Assembly (NCBI RefSeq): GCF_001618885.1
Contig: NZ_CP015114.1
Coordinates: 992,001 to 1,056,000, forward strand
Reading direction: 5' to 3'
DNA: 64,000 nt
Source: Staphylococcus condimenti
Lineage (GTDB): Bacteria; Bacillota; Bacilli; Staphylococcales; Staphylococcaceae
Part shown: positions 30,328 to 41,362 of the stretch, in pieces
Layout of the letters: each line of letters starts with the position of its first letter
Numbering within the stretch: position 1 is the first letter of the stretch
Position numbers and translations under genes: made by a program
The notes under the pieces: model-generated
The model's database searches: none
What the model was told of the DNA's origin: nothing
The model's input: the letters and a program-made list of their open reading frames with translations, nothing else

Positions 30328-31816
30328 GAATAACTTAATAGCAGCGATGCTTCTCGCACCAATGTTTACAGCAATTATTCTTATTTTTATCGGTAAACGT
30401 CCGTTTATCAAACGTTATGTAGCCCTTGGCGGCTCACTCGTAGCGTTAGGTTTAGCCATTGTTAACTTTATTAATGTCTGGCATCATGGTCCTTTAAAGT
30501 TAGAATTAGGTTCATGGAAAGCACCTTACAGTATCGTGTTCGTACTTGATTTATTCAGTGCAACACTTGTAATCACAAGTATTATTGTAACGATACTAAT
30601 TATTTTGTTTTCATATCAATCTATCGGATTACATCGCGAAACATATTATTACTACTTCGCAGTCATGTTTATGGAAACAGGAATTATAGGAGCATTTATA
30701 ACAGGCGACATTTTCAACTTGTTTGTATTCTTTGAAGTCTTCTTGATTTCATCTTATGCACTATTAGTGATAGGTGGCACAAAGATACAATTACAAGAAA
30801 GTATCAAATATGTATTAGTTAACGTTGCATCCTCTGCATTTTTCGTAATGGCAGTCGGTATTTTATATTCTGTAGTCGGTACACTGAACATGGCAGATAT
30901 CAGTCGTAAATTAGGACACTTGTCTGACAAAGATAGTGGCCTTGTGAGCATTGTATTTATACTTTTCTTATTTGTATTTGCGACAAAAGCTGGTGCATTT
31001 CCAATGTATGTATGGTTGCCTGGCGCATACTATGCCCCTCCGTTTGCAATCATCGCATTCTTCGGAGCGTTACTTACAAAAGTGGGCGTCTATGCAATTG
31101 CCAGAACATTAAGTTTATTCTTTGTCGACACACTTTCGTTCTCACATTATACAGTTTTATTCCTTGCATTATTAACCATTATTTTCGGTTCCATCGGGGC
31201 AATCAGTTATAATGATACGAAAAAAATTATTATCTATAACATCATGATAGCAGTCGGCATCATATTAGTCGGCGTTGCGATGATGAATGAAGATGGTATC
31301 ATCGGCGCATTATACTATACAGTCAATGATATGTTGATTAAAGCAGCCTTATTCTTCTTAATCGGCGTTATGTTAAAAATTACCAAGACTACCGACCTCA
31401 GAGAATTCAGCGGTTTAATTAAAGAATACCCGGTCTTAGGCTGGACTTTCTTTATCGCATGTTTAAATTTAGCAGGTATCCCGCCATTCAGTGGTTTTTA
31501 CGGAAAAATGTTTATTGTTCGTGCCACTTTTGAAAAAGGCTTTTATATCAGCGGTATCATCGTATTACTTTCGAGCTTATTGATTTTATATTCAGTCATG
31601 CGTATCTTCATCAAAGGTTTCTTCGGTGAAGCTAGAGGCTATAAATTAAATCATAAATTGCATTATCGCGGATTATTAAGTGTCGCAATTCTCGCTGTTG
31701 TGCTTTGTGTCGTATTTAGTTTCACAGCAGATTGGTTATACCCATTCTTTAAACAAGCTGCTGTCACATTCTATGATCCTAAAGCTTATATCGACAGCGT
31801 ACTGGGGGTGAAATAA
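30317..31816 (+). CDS. mnhD: Na+/H+ antiporter subunit D
   Basis: A 499-residue NuoN/NuoM-like proton-channel subunit with about 14 membrane helices. Key segments are [22 protein letters not shown] and the conserved-lysine stretches [22 protein letters not shown] and [17 protein letters not shown]. The start is the first of two adjacent ATG codons after AAGGGAG and overlaps mnhC by 11 bases. Confidence 0.95.
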   Translation: MMIENNLIAAMLLAPMFTAIILIFIGKRPFIKRYVALGGSLVALGLAIVNFINVWHHGPLKLELGSWKAPYSIVFVLDLFSATLVITSIIVTILIILFSYQSIGLHRETYYYYFAVMFMETGIIGAFITGDIFNLFVFFEVFLISSYALLVIGGTKIQLQESIKYVLVNVASSAFFVMAVGILYSVVGTLNMADISRKLGHLSDKDSGLVSIVFILFLFVFATKAGAFPMYVWLPGAYYAPPFAIIAFFGALLTKVGVYAIARTLSLFFVDTLSFSHYTVLFLALLTIIFGSIGAISYNDTKKIIIYNIMIAVGIILVGVAMMNEDGIIGALYYTVNDMLIKAALFFLIGVMLKITKTTDLREFSGLIKEYPVLGWTFFIACLNLAGIPPFSGFYGKMFIVRATFEKGFYISGIIVLLSSLLILYSVMRIFIKGFFGEARGYKLNHKLHYRGLLSVAILAVVLCVVFSFTADWLYPFFKQAAVTFYDPKAYIDSVLGVK

Positions 31817-31817
31817 T

Positions 31818-32297
31818 ATGGCAGTTCAAATCTTAGTTAATATGTTAATTGCTATATTTTGGCTCTTTGTGAATGACAGCTATACACTTAATAACTTTGT
31901 ATTAGGTTTTGTTTTCGGCCTCTTACTCGTATATTTAATGCGTAAAATTTTACCAGGCCGTTTTTACATCATTACCCTCTATTATGTTGCAAAGCTTGGC
32001 TGTACGTTCTTAATTGAATTAATCAAAGCCAATATCGATGTTATTCGTATTGTGACGAAACCTCACATGGATAATGAACCTGCCTTTTTTGTCTATGACA
32101 CAGACTTAAAACAACCATGGGAAGTTGTCTTATTGTGTACCATGATTACACTTACACCGGGAACTATCGTACTTGGGGTAAGTGATGACAATCGTAAAAT
32201 TTATATTCACTGTTTAGATTTTAGTACGAAAGAGGAAGAAATAGAAGGTATTAAATCTTCCTTGGAAAAAGCTGTTAGAGAGGTGGGAGAATACTAA
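31818..32297 (+). CDS. mnhE: Na+/H+ antiporter subunit E
   Basis: A 159-residue subunit with N-terminal membrane helices (about residues 3-40 and 52-75) and a cytoplasmic C-terminal domain containing [28 protein letters not shown], the MnhE signature. The start lies one base after the mnhD stop, preceded by GGGGGTG. Confidence 0.95.
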   Translation: MAVQILVNMLIAIFWLFVNDSYTLNNFVLGFVFGLLLVYLMRKILPGRFYIITLYYVAKLGCTFLIELIKANIDVIRIVTKPHMDNEPAFFVYDTDLKQPWEVVLLCTMITLTPGTIVLGVSDDNRKIYIHCLDFSTKEEEIEGIKSSLEKAVREVGEY

Positions 32298-32593
32298 TGT
32301 CTGCATTTAATATTGTTATTATTATTGCATTGATTATTGTTGCATTATCAATACTAGGAATGCTTGTCCGAGTTATTCTCGGGCCTTCTCTCGCAGACCG
32401 TGTCGTAGCACTTGATGCAATCGGTATTCAGTTAATGGCGATCGTTGCATTATTCAGTATTTTCTTAGATACCAAATATATGATTGTAACGATTCTTTTA
32501 ATTGGTATTATCGCCTTTTTAGGAACAGCAGTATTCGCAAAATATATGCAGGAAGGCAAGGTGATTGAACATGATCGACACGATAATGATTAG
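32297..32593 (+). CDS. mnhF: Na+/H+ antiporter subunit F
   Basis: A 98-residue subunit with three membrane helices and the MnhF/PhaF segment [20 protein letters not shown]. The start overlaps the mnhE stop by one base (TAATG), after GGTGGGAG. Confidence 0.95.
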   Translation: MSAFNIVIIIALIIVALSILGMLVRVILGPSLADRVVALDAIGIQLMAIVALFSIFLDTKYMIVTILLIGIIAFLGTAVFAKYMQEGKVIEHDRHDND

Positions 32594-32939
32594 TCTCTCA
32601 CTTTTCTTTGTTATCGTTGGTGCACTCATCAGTGCCCTTTCTGCGCTTGGTATTTTAAGATTACGAGATGTTTATGGACGCGCACATGCTGCGGGTAAAG
32701 CTTCTACACTAGGTTCAATGAGTTTATTGTTAGGTGTTTTCTTATACTTTATAGGAAAAGATCATTATGTAAATCCGCAGCTTATTATCGGTATCTTGTT
32801 CATTTTATTAACAGGACCTTTATCAAGCCACTTAATTATCAGAGCTGCATATAAAATCAAAACACCTTATACGAAGAAAACAAAATTGGATGAAATAAAC
32901 GAACCACAAGAAGAAAAACCTAAAGCCGCAAGTAAATAA
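32571..32939 (+). CDS. mnhG: Na+/H+ antiporter subunit G
   Basis: A 122-residue subunit with three membrane helices and the PhaG/MnhG segment [20 protein letters not shown]; a lysine- and glutamate-rich tail closes it. I took ATG 32571 (MIDTIMIS) after AAGGTGA rather than the TTG two codons earlier. It overlaps mnhF by 23 bases and ends the operon. Confidence 0.94.
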   Translation: MIDTIMISLSLFFVIVGALISALSALGILRLRDVYGRAHAAGKASTLGSMSLLLGVFLYFIGKDHYVNPQLIIGILFILLTGPLSSHLIIRAAYKIKTPYTKKTKLDEINEPQEEKPKAASK

Positions 32940-32950
32940 CTCTTAACACG

Positions 32951-32994
32951 AAGTCTTGAGTCAGCCTTTTAACAGGCTTTCTCAAGGCTTTTTT
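32951..32994 (+). terminator. Terminator of the mnh operon
   Basis: AAGTCTTGAG and AGCCT pair with AGGCT and CTCAAGGCTT around a small internal loop, followed by TTTTTT. Confidence 0.75.
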
Positions 32995-33075
32995 ATTTTG
33001 GTTAAACTTGAGGCCCTACTTAAAATATGCTATATTAAATAAATCGAAACTATTACGATTTAAGAAGGTGACGCT

Positions 33076-34224
33076 ATGTCTTGGACAATTATCGGCGGCG
33101 GCATTCACGCCGTTACCATAGCTATTAAATTACGCGCTGCAGGTCTTCCTGCTGATAAACTGACAATTATAGACCCTCACGATTCCTTATGTGAACAATT
33201 TGATGATTTCTCTTGTCGTATCGGTATGCCATTTTTACGCTCGCCGCATGTACATCACGTACACCCTGACCCATTCCATTTAAAACAATTCGCAAAAACA
33301 AATCAATATACCGGTGCCACGTATGGTAAATATCAACGACCGCAACGTGATATGTTTATGGATCATACTCACAAAATGCTGCATGAATTTGATTTAAACC
33401 AACGCCATATTAAAGATTTTGCTGTTAATGTTGATAAAGAAGATGGCAAGTGGAAAGTTGAAATGCAAAACCATAATCCTGTTTTCAGTGATAAGTTAGT
33501 TTTGGCTATTGGAAGCAATAATATTCCTCATATTCCAGAAATGTATCAAGCACATGAGGATGTTCATCACATTTTTGAAGATATAGAAATTCCGTATGAA
33601 ACATCTTCACATGTGGTTGGAAGCGGTATTACTGCAGCTCATCTGACACTAAAGCTTATTGAAAAATCTCAGTCTTCCAAAGTACATCTATGGATGAATA
33701 AATCGATAGAAGTTTATGATTTCGATGCCGACCCAGGCTGGTTAGGTCCTAAAAATATGACACAATATAGAGAAATCGATTCGTCTAAAGAACGATTAAA
33801 AGTAATTGCACAAGAACGTCATAAAGGTTCAATGCCGAAAGAACTCTATTTACGCTTGAAAAAACACATGCAAGAAGGCGACTTAGAAATTCACGTGAAT
33901 GAAATTCAAACTATACAAAAACATAAAATCATCACTGAACACGATGAATATCAGTATGACCATATATTACTTGCAACAGGCTTCAAGAATAACATTATGC
34001 AAATGCCTGTAATTAAGAATTTTGTAGAAAATATCAACGCACCTCTTACAGAAACAAAACACCCTTCTCTTACTGAAAACTTAGAGTGGGTACCAGGCGT
34101 CTTCGTATCGGGAGCATTAGCTGATATTGAACTTGGTCCTTTTGCGAGAAGTTTTGCAGGCGGTAGAGAATCAGCAAGCCGTATTGCTAAAATATTTAAT
34201 GGTGAAGAAGAAAAAGTTTCCTAG
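33076..34224 (+). CDS. FAD/NAD(P)-binding flavoprotein, monooxygenase-like
   Basis: A 382-residue protein with an N-terminal dinucleotide site (TIIGGGIHAVTIAIKLRAAGL, residues 4-24), a second one near residue 180 (SHVVGSGITAAHLTLKL) and the late LLATGF motif (DHILLATGFKNNIM). The layout resembles lysine/ornithine N-monooxygenases and FAD-dependent urate hydroxylase-like HpxO/YdhS proteins, but no siderophore genes are nearby. ATG follows AGAAGGTGACGCT. Substrate unknown. Confidence 0.78.
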   Translation: MSWTIIGGGIHAVTIAIKLRAAGLPADKLTIIDPHDSLCEQFDDFSCRIGMPFLRSPHVHHVHPDPFHLKQFAKTNQYTGATYGKYQRPQRDMFMDHTHKMLHEFDLNQRHIKDFAVNVDKEDGKWKVEMQNHNPVFSDKLVLAIGSNNIPHIPEMYQAHEDVHHIFEDIEIPYETSSHVVGSGITAAHLTLKLIEKSQSSKVHLWMNKSIEVYDFDADPGWLGPKNMTQYREIDSSKERLKVIAQERHKGSMPKELYLRLKKHMQEGDLEIHVNEIQTIQKHKIITEHDEYQYDHILLATGFKNNIMQMPVIKNFVENINAPLTETKHPSLTENLEWVPGVFVSGALADIELGPFARSFAGGRESASRIAKIFNGEEEKVS

Positions 34225-34288
34225 ATACAATATTTTCACCTCAATCATAACGAATAATATGAAAAATATTCGTCATTTAAATATATTA

Positions 34289-34337
34289 AAAAGAAAGGTT
34301 TCAAATGCTCAGAATAAGCATTTGAAACCTTTCTTTT
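34289..34337. terminator. Bidirectional terminator
   Basis: A perfect 21-bp stem (34289-34309 with 34317-34337) with a seven-base loop and A/T runs, between the convergent flavoprotein and thioesterase genes. Confidence 0.88.
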
Positions 34338-34359
34338 ATTTCTGATATTTATGAGATAA

Positions 34360-34734
34360 TCAATGACGCTGCTTCAACATCATCGTACCGCGCATCACAC
34401 TAATTAACTTGTCATTATCATCTATAATATTAATATTCCAGACTTGTGTTGTTCTTCCACCATGAATCAGTTCAGCAATAGCAAATACATTTCCTTCAAT
34501 AGCAGAACGAATGTGATTCGTATTCATTTCTAATCCCACAGGTATAATTTTTTTAGTATCTACCATATGCGCAGCACCAACAGAACAAGCCGTCTCTCCT
34601 AACGCCATCGTAGCACCACCATGTAAGTATCCAAAGGGTTGCTTTACTTTGTCTGAAACAGGCATTTTCACCTTTGTATACCCTTCTCTGACTTCTAAAA
34701 TTTCCATTTCTAGTGTTTCTAGTAAATTAGTCAA
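34360..34734 (-). CDS. Hotdog-fold acyl-CoA thioesterase (PaaI/MenI family)
   Basis: A 124-residue hotdog protein. The segment PFGYLHGGATMALGETACSVGAA holds the conserved HGG and the catalytic acidic residue (E) of the 4-hydroxybenzoyl-CoA/1,4-dihydroxy-2-naphthoyl-CoA thioesterase group. A role in menaquinone synthesis is possible but not shown. The start is a TTG eight bases after GAGGTG. It lies 31 bp downstream of the antiporter gene and may share its transcript. Confidence 0.8.
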   Translation of the reverse strand: MTNLLETLEMEILEVREGYTKVKMPVSDKVKQPFGYLHGGATMALGETACSVGAAHMVDTKKIIPVGLEMNTNHIRSAIEGNVFAIAELIHGGRTTQVWNINIIDDNDKLISVMRGTMMLKQRH

Positions 34735-34765
34735 AATTGCAACACCTCTTTATTTATACTTACTC

Positions 34766-36082
34766 TTATAATATCATAGCTGCAATTGTGCCAAAGATTA
34801 TTAATGGTATATTGTAGAACAAGAAGTTTGGAATACACGTATCACGAATATGATCATGCTGACCATCTACATCTAAACCGGCAGTCGGACCTAACGTAGA
34901 GTCGCTGGCTGGGGAGCCAGAGTCACCTAACGCAGCAGCTGTTCCTATTAAAGCAATTAATGCCATTGTACTCATGCCTAATTGCTCTCCTAACGGGATA
35001 AACAACGCTGCAATGATAGGAATTGTCGCAAAGGATGAACCTATGCCTAATGTAACAATTAATCCTATAATATACATCAAAATAATCGCAATCAGTTTAT
35101 GATCACCTGTTACAGAAGCAATTCCTGTCACTAATGACTTCACATCACCAGTCGCGTTCATTACCCCAGCAAAGCCGTTGGCAGTTAAAATTACTACACC
35201 AATATACGCCATGATTTTAATACCTTCTGTGAATTCTTTATCCAAAACAAACCATTTATATGCTCTAGAAATAAAGAAAACCATCACTCCTGCAAGCGCC
35301 CCAAAAATCATAGATTCAGTGATTAATTGAACGATAAATGTTAGTAAAATCGCTACAATTGTTACTCCTAATACATAAGGTTGCAACTCTTTAGGTGCTT
35401 TATTATTTTGTTCTTCTTCATCACGATAGTGACGCGGTTTTCTATACACAATTAAACCTAAAACCAAACCTACAATATATCCTATTGAAGGTATCAATAA
35501 AGCTTTCCAAATCATATCGAACTCAATCGGATGGTGTGCTTTCGCAAACCCTGTTTGAATAATTTGGTGGAAAATTTGTCCAAATCCAAAAGGCATTAAA
35601 AAATACGGGAAACATAATCCAAATCCGATTACTAACGCGATTTGTCGTCTATCTATATTTAATTCATTAAACAAACTTAGTAACGGAGGTATAACGATTG
35701 GAATAAATGCAATATGTACAGGAATTAAGTTTTGACTGCTCATACTTAATAAAAGTAATGACACAATTAAAATCACTTTAATTGAGGAACGAGATACTTT
35801 GTTATTTTCCGCATGGATCATATTGATTACCTTGCCTACTAAGTAATCTGTAATGCCACTATAAGAAATAAGTGCAGCAAATCCTCCTAACAAGGCATAA
35901 CTTAAAGCCACTTCTGCGCCATCAACAATATTATCAGTAAAAACTTTTATTACTTTTTCTACTGGCATACCTGCCACAACGCCGCCAACTAAACCGCTGA
36001 CAAACAGACTTAAAACAACATTCAGTCTGCATAAACATAATATAATCATTAACACTACTGCTATTACAACTGCATTTAACAT
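34766..36082 (-). CDS. Na+/H+ antiporter family protein (YuiF-like)
   Basis: A 438-residue integral membrane protein with about 11-12 helices. It starts MLNAVVIAVVLMIILCLCRL and includes the repeated half-membrane stretches FATIPIIAALFIPLG and LGDSGSPASDSTLGPTAG characteristic of the NhaC/YuiF group of the ion-transporter superfamily. The substrate (sodium/proton or an organic anion) cannot be told from sequence. ATG follows GAAGGAG. Confidence 0.8.
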   Translation of the reverse strand: MLNAVVIAVVLMIILCLCRLNVVLSLFVSGLVGGVVAGMPVEKVIKVFTDNIVDGAEVALSYALLGGFAALISYSGITDYLVGKVINMIHAENNKVSRSSIKVILIVSLLLLSMSSQNLIPVHIAFIPIVIPPLLSLFNELNIDRRQIALVIGFGLCFPYFLMPFGFGQIFHQIIQTGFAKAHHPIEFDMIWKALLIPSIGYIVGLVLGLIVYRKPRHYRDEEEQNNKAPKELQPYVLGVTIVAILLTFIVQLITESMIFGALAGVMVFFISRAYKWFVLDKEFTEGIKIMAYIGVVILTANGFAGVMNATGDVKSLVTGIASVTGDHKLIAIILMYIIGLIVTLGIGSSFATIPIIAALFIPLGEQLGMSTMALIALIGTAAALGDSGSPASDSTLGPTAGLDVDGQHDHIRDTCIPNFLFYNIPLIIFGTIAAMIL

Positions 36083-36193
36083 CCGCGCTTCTCCTTTACT
36101 ACGTTATCGAACTAAAGCATTATGTTAGTATAATAACAATGGTAATTATAAAAGTCAATCCTCGAAATTTTTAAATTCTCAATAGTAAATTTG

Positions 36194-36242
36194 AAAAAAG
36201 CACTTGAATCTTATAATATTATATAAATTCAAGTGCTTTTTT
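36194..36242 (-). terminator. Terminator after the leucyl aminopeptidase gene
   Basis: AAAAAAGCACTTGAAT (36194-36209) pairs perfectly with 36227-36242; T-run on the minus strand. Confidence 0.85.
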
Positions 36243-36245
36243 ATC

Positions 36246-37733
36246 TTATTTAGTTTCTCTTCTCAACCAATCTACAACACTTTGTATTAAATATCCTGTT
36301 GGACCTTTTGGTCCATTGTAATTGCTGCGGTTTGTTGTAGCTGGACCTGCTATATCAAAATGCAACTGTGGGATGTTGCCGCTGAAATGCATAACAAAAG
36401 CTGCAGCAAAAAGCGCTTTGCCCATGCCATTTGTATGGTTCACTAAATCAGCTACTTCACTTTTCTTAATCAATTGTTTTTCTGTTTCAGTTACAGGAAG
36501 CTCAAATGTCCATTCTCCGTTTTCTCCTGCAATTTTAATAATTTCTTCTAAAGGAGCCTCGTTATTATTTTTAAATACAGCAGCTTTGTCTTCACCTAAT
36601 GCCGCAACAGCTGCACCCGTTAATGTCGCAAAATCTAAAATAACGCTCGGCTGATATTGTGATGCATGAAAAACTGCGTCGCCAAGTACTAAACGTCCTT
36701 CTGCATCAGTATTTAAAACTTCTACTGTCTCTCCATTTAATGCTGTAAAAACATCATCAGGTTTCATCGCTTCACCATTTATCATATTCTCAGCAGATGC
36801 AATTACACCCACAATATTTATAGGTAATGCTAAACGATGCGCAGCTTCAATCATTCCTAGCACATTGGCTGAACCACACATATCAAATTTCATCTCTTGC
36901 ATACCTAATTTTGATTTTATAGAATAACCGCCTGAATCATAAGTGATACCTTTTCCTACTAATGCAATAGGAGCTGAGTCATCATCTGCTCCTTGATAAG
37001 TTAAAGTTATGAGTCTTGGACCGAATTCTGAACCTTTACCTACTGCATGAATTAATCCAAAACCTTCTGCTTGCAAAGTTTCAGCATCTTTAACCTCAAC
37101 TTCAACTGATGTTTCTTCAAAATGCGCACTAATCATATCAGCGAAATATTCTGGCGTTAAAATATTAGGAGGCATATTACTGAAATCTCTCGCTAACTTG
37201 ATTCCTTCACCAATAATTTCGCCATCTTTAATTGCTGTCACTTCATCTGCCTCTGCTCCATGAATTTTCAAATTCAAATGGTATGGAACTCTCTTATCAG
37301 TTTTATAATTATTGAAGTGATAAAGTGCTTTTTTAGCTTGTAAACTGAACAATTCTGCTATTTCTGTTTTTTCAATTGCTTTTGATGCAAATGATTGTAA
37401 TAGCACATCCGCAGAAGTAATATGATCATTTTTCAGTCTTTGCAATAACTTTCCAAATACTTTCATCGTTCTTACTCGACTTAATTTTTTTAGATTGCCT
37501 AATCCTACAGTAATCAGTCGGACATCTAGACCGTTTTCATTAAAACGGGTAGAGCTGACTTTTCCAACCTCACTGCTTATGATATGTTGCTGCTTGTATG
37601 TATCTAACAATTCCGTCAGATTATGGCCTTGAAAAGTTAATGTTGGTAATTGGTTTAAATGGTCAGGTAAAGCTACAATCAATACCTCACTTGCCAATTC
37701 ATCTTGTTCGTCAAATGTAATTTGTATAGGCAT
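36246..37733 (-). CDS. pepA: Leucyl aminopeptidase, M17 family
   Basis: A 495-residue cytosolic zinc/manganese aminopeptidase. The catalytic half shows [29 protein letters not shown] and the metal-binding signature [13 protein letters not shown] near residue 345. The N-terminal half is the less conserved M17 macro-like domain. The ATG at 37733 follows ACGGAGGAGAAAACT; the ORF is open to 37769, but that part overlaps the upstream terminator and has no binding site. Single-gene unit between two terminators. Confidence 0.92.
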   Translation of the reverse strand: MPIQITFDEQDELASEVLIVALPDHLNQLPTLTFQGHNLTELLDTYKQQHIISSEVGKVSSTRFNENGLDVRLITVGLGNLKKLSRVRTMKVFGKLLQRLKNDHITSADVLLQSFASKAIEKTEIAELFSLQAKKALYHFNNYKTDKRVPYHLNLKIHGAEADEVTAIKDGEIIGEGIKLARDFSNMPPNILTPEYFADMISAHFEETSVEVEVKDAETLQAEGFGLIHAVGKGSEFGPRLITLTYQGADDDSAPIALVGKGITYDSGGYSIKSKLGMQEMKFDMCGSANVLGMIEAAHRLALPINIVGVIASAENMINGEAMKPDDVFTALNGETVEVLNTDAEGRLVLGDAVFHASQYQPSVILDFATLTGAAVAALGEDKAAVFKNNNEAPLEEIIKIAGENGEWTFELPVTETEKQLIKKSEVADLVNHTNGMGKALFAAAFVMHFSGNIPQLHFDIAGPATTNRSNYNGPKGPTGYLIQSVVDWLRRETK

Positions 37734-37751
37734 AGTTTTCTCCTCCGTTAT

Positions 37752-37798
37752 AAAAAAAGGTTGGAACACTGTTTATATGCACAGTATTACCAACCTTT
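37752..37798 (-). terminator. Terminator after ndh
   Basis: AAAGGTTGG and CACTGT pair with ACAGT and CCAACCTTT around small bulges (37756-37798); seven A (T on the minus strand) follow. Confidence 0.75.
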
Positions 37799-37851
37799 GT
37801 AATCTTTATCAATCTAATAAAAATAATACGCTTTTCAACGTGTTTTTTTTA

Positions 37852-39057
37852 TTAAAATTTACCTTTTTTAAATGCTAAGCCGATACCGCCGATTTTGAAG
37901 ATAGAACGTGTATCGATAACTTTTTTCATGAAGGCTGCTTTTTTACCAACAATATTTCTGCCATAAACAATACCAACACCATCATGTGCACCTAATGAAC
38001 ATACAGTTCCGCGGTTAACATAATTGAATGGTTCTTTAGGTTGACCATTTAAGATGTTTTTAATGTTTTTAGCAACACTTTCACCTTGTTGCATAGCAAT
38101 CTGTGCAGTCGTTGGTAATGGACGTTCTTCGCCTTCAGGAATGTATGCTGATACATCACCGATAACGAATGTTTCATTGAAACCAGGAGCAGTTAAGTCT
38201 TGGTTTACAACTAAACGGCCACGTTTAACGCCTTCAAATGAGTTGTCCATGATTTTGCTTCCGCGAACACCTGCAGTCCAAACAGAAGTGTTAGCTTCTA
38301 ATTGTTGTTCTTCGTCACCAACTTTAACTAAGAAACCTTTTTCATTAGCTCCGACGATTGGTGTACCGATTTTGAATTCAACACCGCGTTCTTCTAAGTA
38401 ATTTACTGCGTAATTTACTAATTCATCGTCGAACATTGGTAACATTGTTGGCGCTGCTTCTACACAAGTGATTTTAACTTTGTCACGGTCTACGCCGTAT
38501 TTATTTGATAATTCATCAACACGTGCTGTTAATTCACCTAAGAATTCAATTCCAGTGAATCCAGCTCCACCTACTAAGAATGCAAGATCTTTAGGATCTT
38601 TTTCTTTAGAAGATGCATAGTTCGCAAATTTATCTTCGATATGACGAGATAATTTACGTGCTGTATGGATATTTTCAATTTGGAATGCGTGATCTAACAT
38701 ACCTTTAATACCAAATGTTTCACTAACGAAACCTAAACCTACAACTAAAATATCGTAGTTGAAGCGACCATTGTTAGTTTCAACAACTTTAGCATTTGGA
38801 TCAACTTTTACAACTTCACCTTTAAGGAATTTTACGCGTTCTTGATTAATAACGCTTTCGATTGGATAGATAATATCTTCATAATTCACAGTACCTGCTG
38901 AAGCTTCATGCAATAACACTGATTCATAGTGATAATCATCTTTATCGATTAAAGTGATTTCAGCTTCATCAGCCGGTAAAATCTTTTGTAATTTTGTAAC
39001 AGTTTGCAAGCCTGCATAACCTGCCCCTAAAACAATAACTTTTTTTGTTTCAGCCAT
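37852..39057 (-). CDS. ndh: Type II NADH dehydrogenase (NADH:quinone oxidoreductase)
   Basis: A 401-residue single-subunit flavoenzyme that passes electrons from NADH to menaquinone without pumping protons. It has the FAD-binding [17 protein letters not shown], the second dinucleotide site [17 protein letters not shown], the quinone-site [15 protein letters not shown] and a C-terminal amphipathic [14 protein letters not shown]. It closely follows S. aureus NDH-2 along its length. ATG 39057 (MAETKK) follows AGGTGAATAAA; the GTG at 39066 lies inside the binding site. Confidence 0.94.
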   Translation of the reverse strand: MAETKKVIVLGAGYAGLQTVTKLQKILPADEAEITLIDKDDYHYESVLLHEASAGTVNYEDIIYPIESVINQERVKFLKGEVVKVDPNAKVVETNNGRFNYDILVVGLGFVSETFGIKGMLDHAFQIENIHTARKLSRHIEDKFANYASSKEKDPKDLAFLVGGAGFTGIEFLGELTARVDELSNKYGVDRDKVKITCVEAAPTMLPMFDDELVNYAVNYLEERGVEFKIGTPIVGANEKGFLVKVGDEEQQLEANTSVWTAGVRGSKIMDNSFEGVKRGRLVVNQDLTAPGFNETFVIGDVSAYIPEGEERPLPTTAQIAMQQGESVAKNIKNILNGQPKEPFNYVNRGTVCSLGAHDGVGIVYGRNIVGKKAAFMKKVIDTRSIFKIGGIGLAFKKGKF

Positions 39058-39297
39058 TTTATTCACCTATGCTTTCTTAAAAATTTGTAATAGAATACGC
39101 TTTCTTAATATACCCCATTTGATTGAAAAAAATGTCAAATAAAGACAAATGTCATTCCTCTTAATCTTATAATTATTCAATCACTTTTTCAAGGTAATAA
39201 GTAGAAAAGAAATCATAATTTCAGAATTTACTGATACCCTAATAACACTATTATGGTCATACTTCTCATAATTTTTAAAGTAAAAACCATATTAAAT

Positions 39298-39343
39298 GAA
39301 AAAAGAGTTGAGTTGAAGCTTAAAAGCCCCCTACTCAACTCTT
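39298..39343 (-). terminator. Terminator after the SufA-type gene
   Basis: AAGAGTTGAGT (39303-39313) pairs with ACTCAACTCTT (39333-39343), with a T-run on the minus strand. The remaining 240 bases up to ndh (39058-39297) are AT-rich and should hold the ndh promoter; no further feature was recognised. Confidence 0.8.
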
Positions 39344-39360
39344 ATATTATAGGTTGATTA

Positions 39361-39720
39361 TTAACAATCTTCAGGGTTGCCGGCAACTTTAGCAGTACGG
39401 AATGAACTTCCGCAACCACATGATGCAATCGCATTTGGATTATCGATTTGGAAGCCTCCGCCCATCAATGATTGTTTGAAGTCTATTGTAGTTCCTTCTA
39501 ATACAGGTTTATCGTAATTATCAACAAGTACTTTTAAACCATAATACTCGATAACTTCATCATTTTCCCCTGGTTCTTCTTCAGCTGTCATACCATAAGT
39601 TAAACCGGTACAACCGCCTCCGTTTACTTTAATTTTTAAATAGCCGTCTGGCATATCATTGCTTTCAAGCATACTTTTAACTTCGTATGCTGCTGCTTCA
39701 GTAAGAATTACTGTTGGCAT
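39361..39720 (-). CDS. Iron-sulphur cluster assembly protein, A-type carrier (SufA/ErpA/IscA)
   Basis: A 119-residue HesB/IscA-family protein that carries or delivers Fe-S clusters. The three conserved cysteines are in GGGCTGLTYG and the C-terminal CGCGSSFRT. ATG follows AGGAGGGAATAAAT. Nearby genes for Nfu and thiol-rich YuzB/YuzD proteins suggest an Fe-S maintenance group. Confidence 0.92.
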   Translation of the reverse strand: MPTVILTEAAAYEVKSMLESNDMPDGYLKIKVNGGGCTGLTYGMTAEEEPGENDEVIEYYGLKVLVDNYDKPVLEGTTIDFKQSLMGGGFQIDNPNAIASCGCGSSFRTAKVAGNPEDC

Positions 39721-39763
39721 ATTTATTCCCTCCTAGTTCATTCTATATTGTCAAAAACTGAAA

Positions 39764-40000
39764 CTAGAAAATCCAAGTTTCCTCTATATGCTTATAAATA
39801 TTTTGCAATAAATCGTCTGGCGAATCACCTTCAACAATATCACCGTTGACAAGTGCATACAAGCCGCTTGAACAAACACCGCAATTTTGCAGGCATCCAT
39901 ATTCTAAGACGTCTACACCGGGGTCTTGATCAAGTTTGTTGTACACATAGTCTCCGCCTTTTGCCATGTTTGAAATGCAAAATTCTACTATTGGATTCAT
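39764..40000 (-). CDS. DUF1450 family protein (YuzB-like)
   Basis: A 78-residue protein with conserved cysteines in EFCISN and [12 protein letters not shown], spaced like a thioredoxin-like 2Fe-2S ferredoxin half. Family DUF1450; function unknown. It precedes the SufA-type gene by 43 bp in the same direction and is divergent from the YutJ-type NDH gene, as in other Firmicutes. ATG follows AAGAGGAG. Confidence 0.85.
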   Translation of the reverse strand: MNPIVEFCISNMAKGGDYVYNKLDQDPGVDVLEYGCLQNCGVCSSGLYALVNGDIVEGDSPDDLLQNIYKHIEETWIF

Positions 40001-40245
40001 TATTGAACTCCTCTTATAGTTTTGAGTGCCATTATTATAACATATTTACTACTGAATCTCTTGAGTACAGATTGAAATTCTTTATCAAAAAAAGATTGTT
40101 TGTCTGGCAGATTAAAAAAGATTATAATAAATGAAAGCATATTTTTTAAAATAAGCAGAAAATGACGTTGGTTACATTCTGGCAAAGTTTCAGTCATCAA
40201 GTAGTGATGCAACGTTATATAAACTTGATAAGAGGGGTTATCGGA

Positions 40246-41310
40246 ATGAAGAATTTAGTATTGTTAGGTGGCGGCTATGGTAATATGCGAATCCTTTCGC
40301 ACATCTTGCCAGATAAATTACCTGAAGATTACACTATCACTTTGATTGATCGTATGCCTTATCATGGTTTGAAACCAGAATACTACGCTCTGGCAGCTGG
40401 TACTAAATCAGACAAAGATGTACGATTAAAGTTTCCGGAATCTGAGAAGCTTAATATTGTTTACGGGGATATCTCAGCAATTGATTTAGATGAACAAATC
40501 GTTTCTGTCGGAGACACTAAAGTAGATTATGATGAACTCGTTATCGGGTTGGGGTGTGAGGATAAATATCATAATGTACCTGGCGCTGAAGAATATACTT
40601 ACAGTATTCAAACATTGGCAAAATCACGTAAAACCTATCATACAATCAGCGACTTGCCAACTGGTTCTAAAGTGGCAATTGTGGGGGCTGGTTTAAGTGG
40701 TATCGAACTTGCAAGTGAGCTTCGTGAAAGTCGTTCTGATCTAGACATTAGACTTTATGATCGCGGAGAACGTATTCTTGCACGTTTCCCTGAGAAACTA
40801 AGTCATTACATTGAAAAATGGTTTAAGAAAAACAACGTCACTGTTATACCAAACTCAAACATCAATAAAGTAGAACCTGGCGTAATCTATAACCATGATG
40901 AGCCTGAAGAAGTTGATATCGTTGTATGGACTGCTGGTATTCATCCAGTTTCAGTAGTCAGAAACTTGCCAGTTGATGTAAGTAAAAACGGCCAAGTTAT
41001 TGTCAATCAATATCACCAAATCCCTACATATCAAAATGTGTATGTAGTAGGTGATTGCGCAAATCTTCCTCACGCACCAAGTGCACAACTTGCTGAAATA
41101 CAAGGAGATCAAATTGCAGATGTAATGACAAAACAATGGAAAAATGAGGCACTCCCAGATAAAATGCCAGAATTGAAAATCCAAGGATTCTTTGGTTCAT
41201 TAGGTGATAAAAAAGGTTTCGCGTATGTATTAGATCGTCCGCTTACCGGCCGTATTGCTTCAATTATGAAATCAGGTATTTTATGGTTATATAAATATCA
41301 TAATGGATAG
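40246..41310 (+). CDS. NAD(P)/FAD-dependent oxidoreductase, NDH-2-like (YutJ type)
   Basis: A 354-residue flavoprotein of the type II NADH dehydrogenase superfamily. The FAD site is LVLLGGGYGNMRILSHIL (residues 3-20), the NAD site VAIVGAGLSGIELASELR, and the late FAD motif VYVVGDCANLP. It is shorter than ndh and lacks the canonical quinone-site motif, so its acceptor is uncertain. ATG 40246 (MKNLVLLGGG) follows AGAGGGGTTATCGGA; the ORF is open to 40162, but upstream starts lack binding sites. Confidence 0.88.
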   Translation: MKNLVLLGGGYGNMRILSHILPDKLPEDYTITLIDRMPYHGLKPEYYALAAGTKSDKDVRLKFPESEKLNIVYGDISAIDLDEQIVSVGDTKVDYDELVIGLGCEDKYHNVPGAEEYTYSIQTLAKSRKTYHTISDLPTGSKVAIVGAGLSGIELASELRESRSDLDIRLYDRGERILARFPEKLSHYIEKWFKKNNVTVIPNSNINKVEPGVIYNHDEPEEVDIVVWTAGIHPVSVVRNLPVDVSKNGQVIVNQYHQIPTYQNVYVVGDCANLPHAPSAQLAEIQGDQIADVMTKQWKNEALPDKMPELKIQGFFGSLGDKKGFAYVLDRPLTGRIASIMKSGILWLYKYHNG

Positions 41311-41324
41311 AATTAATGATCATT

Positions 41325-41352
41325 AAAAGTCAGGATGGAAATCCTGGCTTTT
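41325..41352. terminator. Terminator after the YutJ-type gene
   Basis: A 12-bp stem AAAAGTCAGGAT / ATCCTGGCTTTT with a GGAA tetraloop; one mismatch reads as G-U. Lies between convergent genes. Confidence 0.85.
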
Positions 41353-41362
41353 GTTATACCAA

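Noticed and set aside
40000..40212. 70-codon minus-strand ORF upstream of the YuzB-like gene
   Set aside because: Lies in an AT-rich divergent promoter region, no binding site and no recognisable protein.
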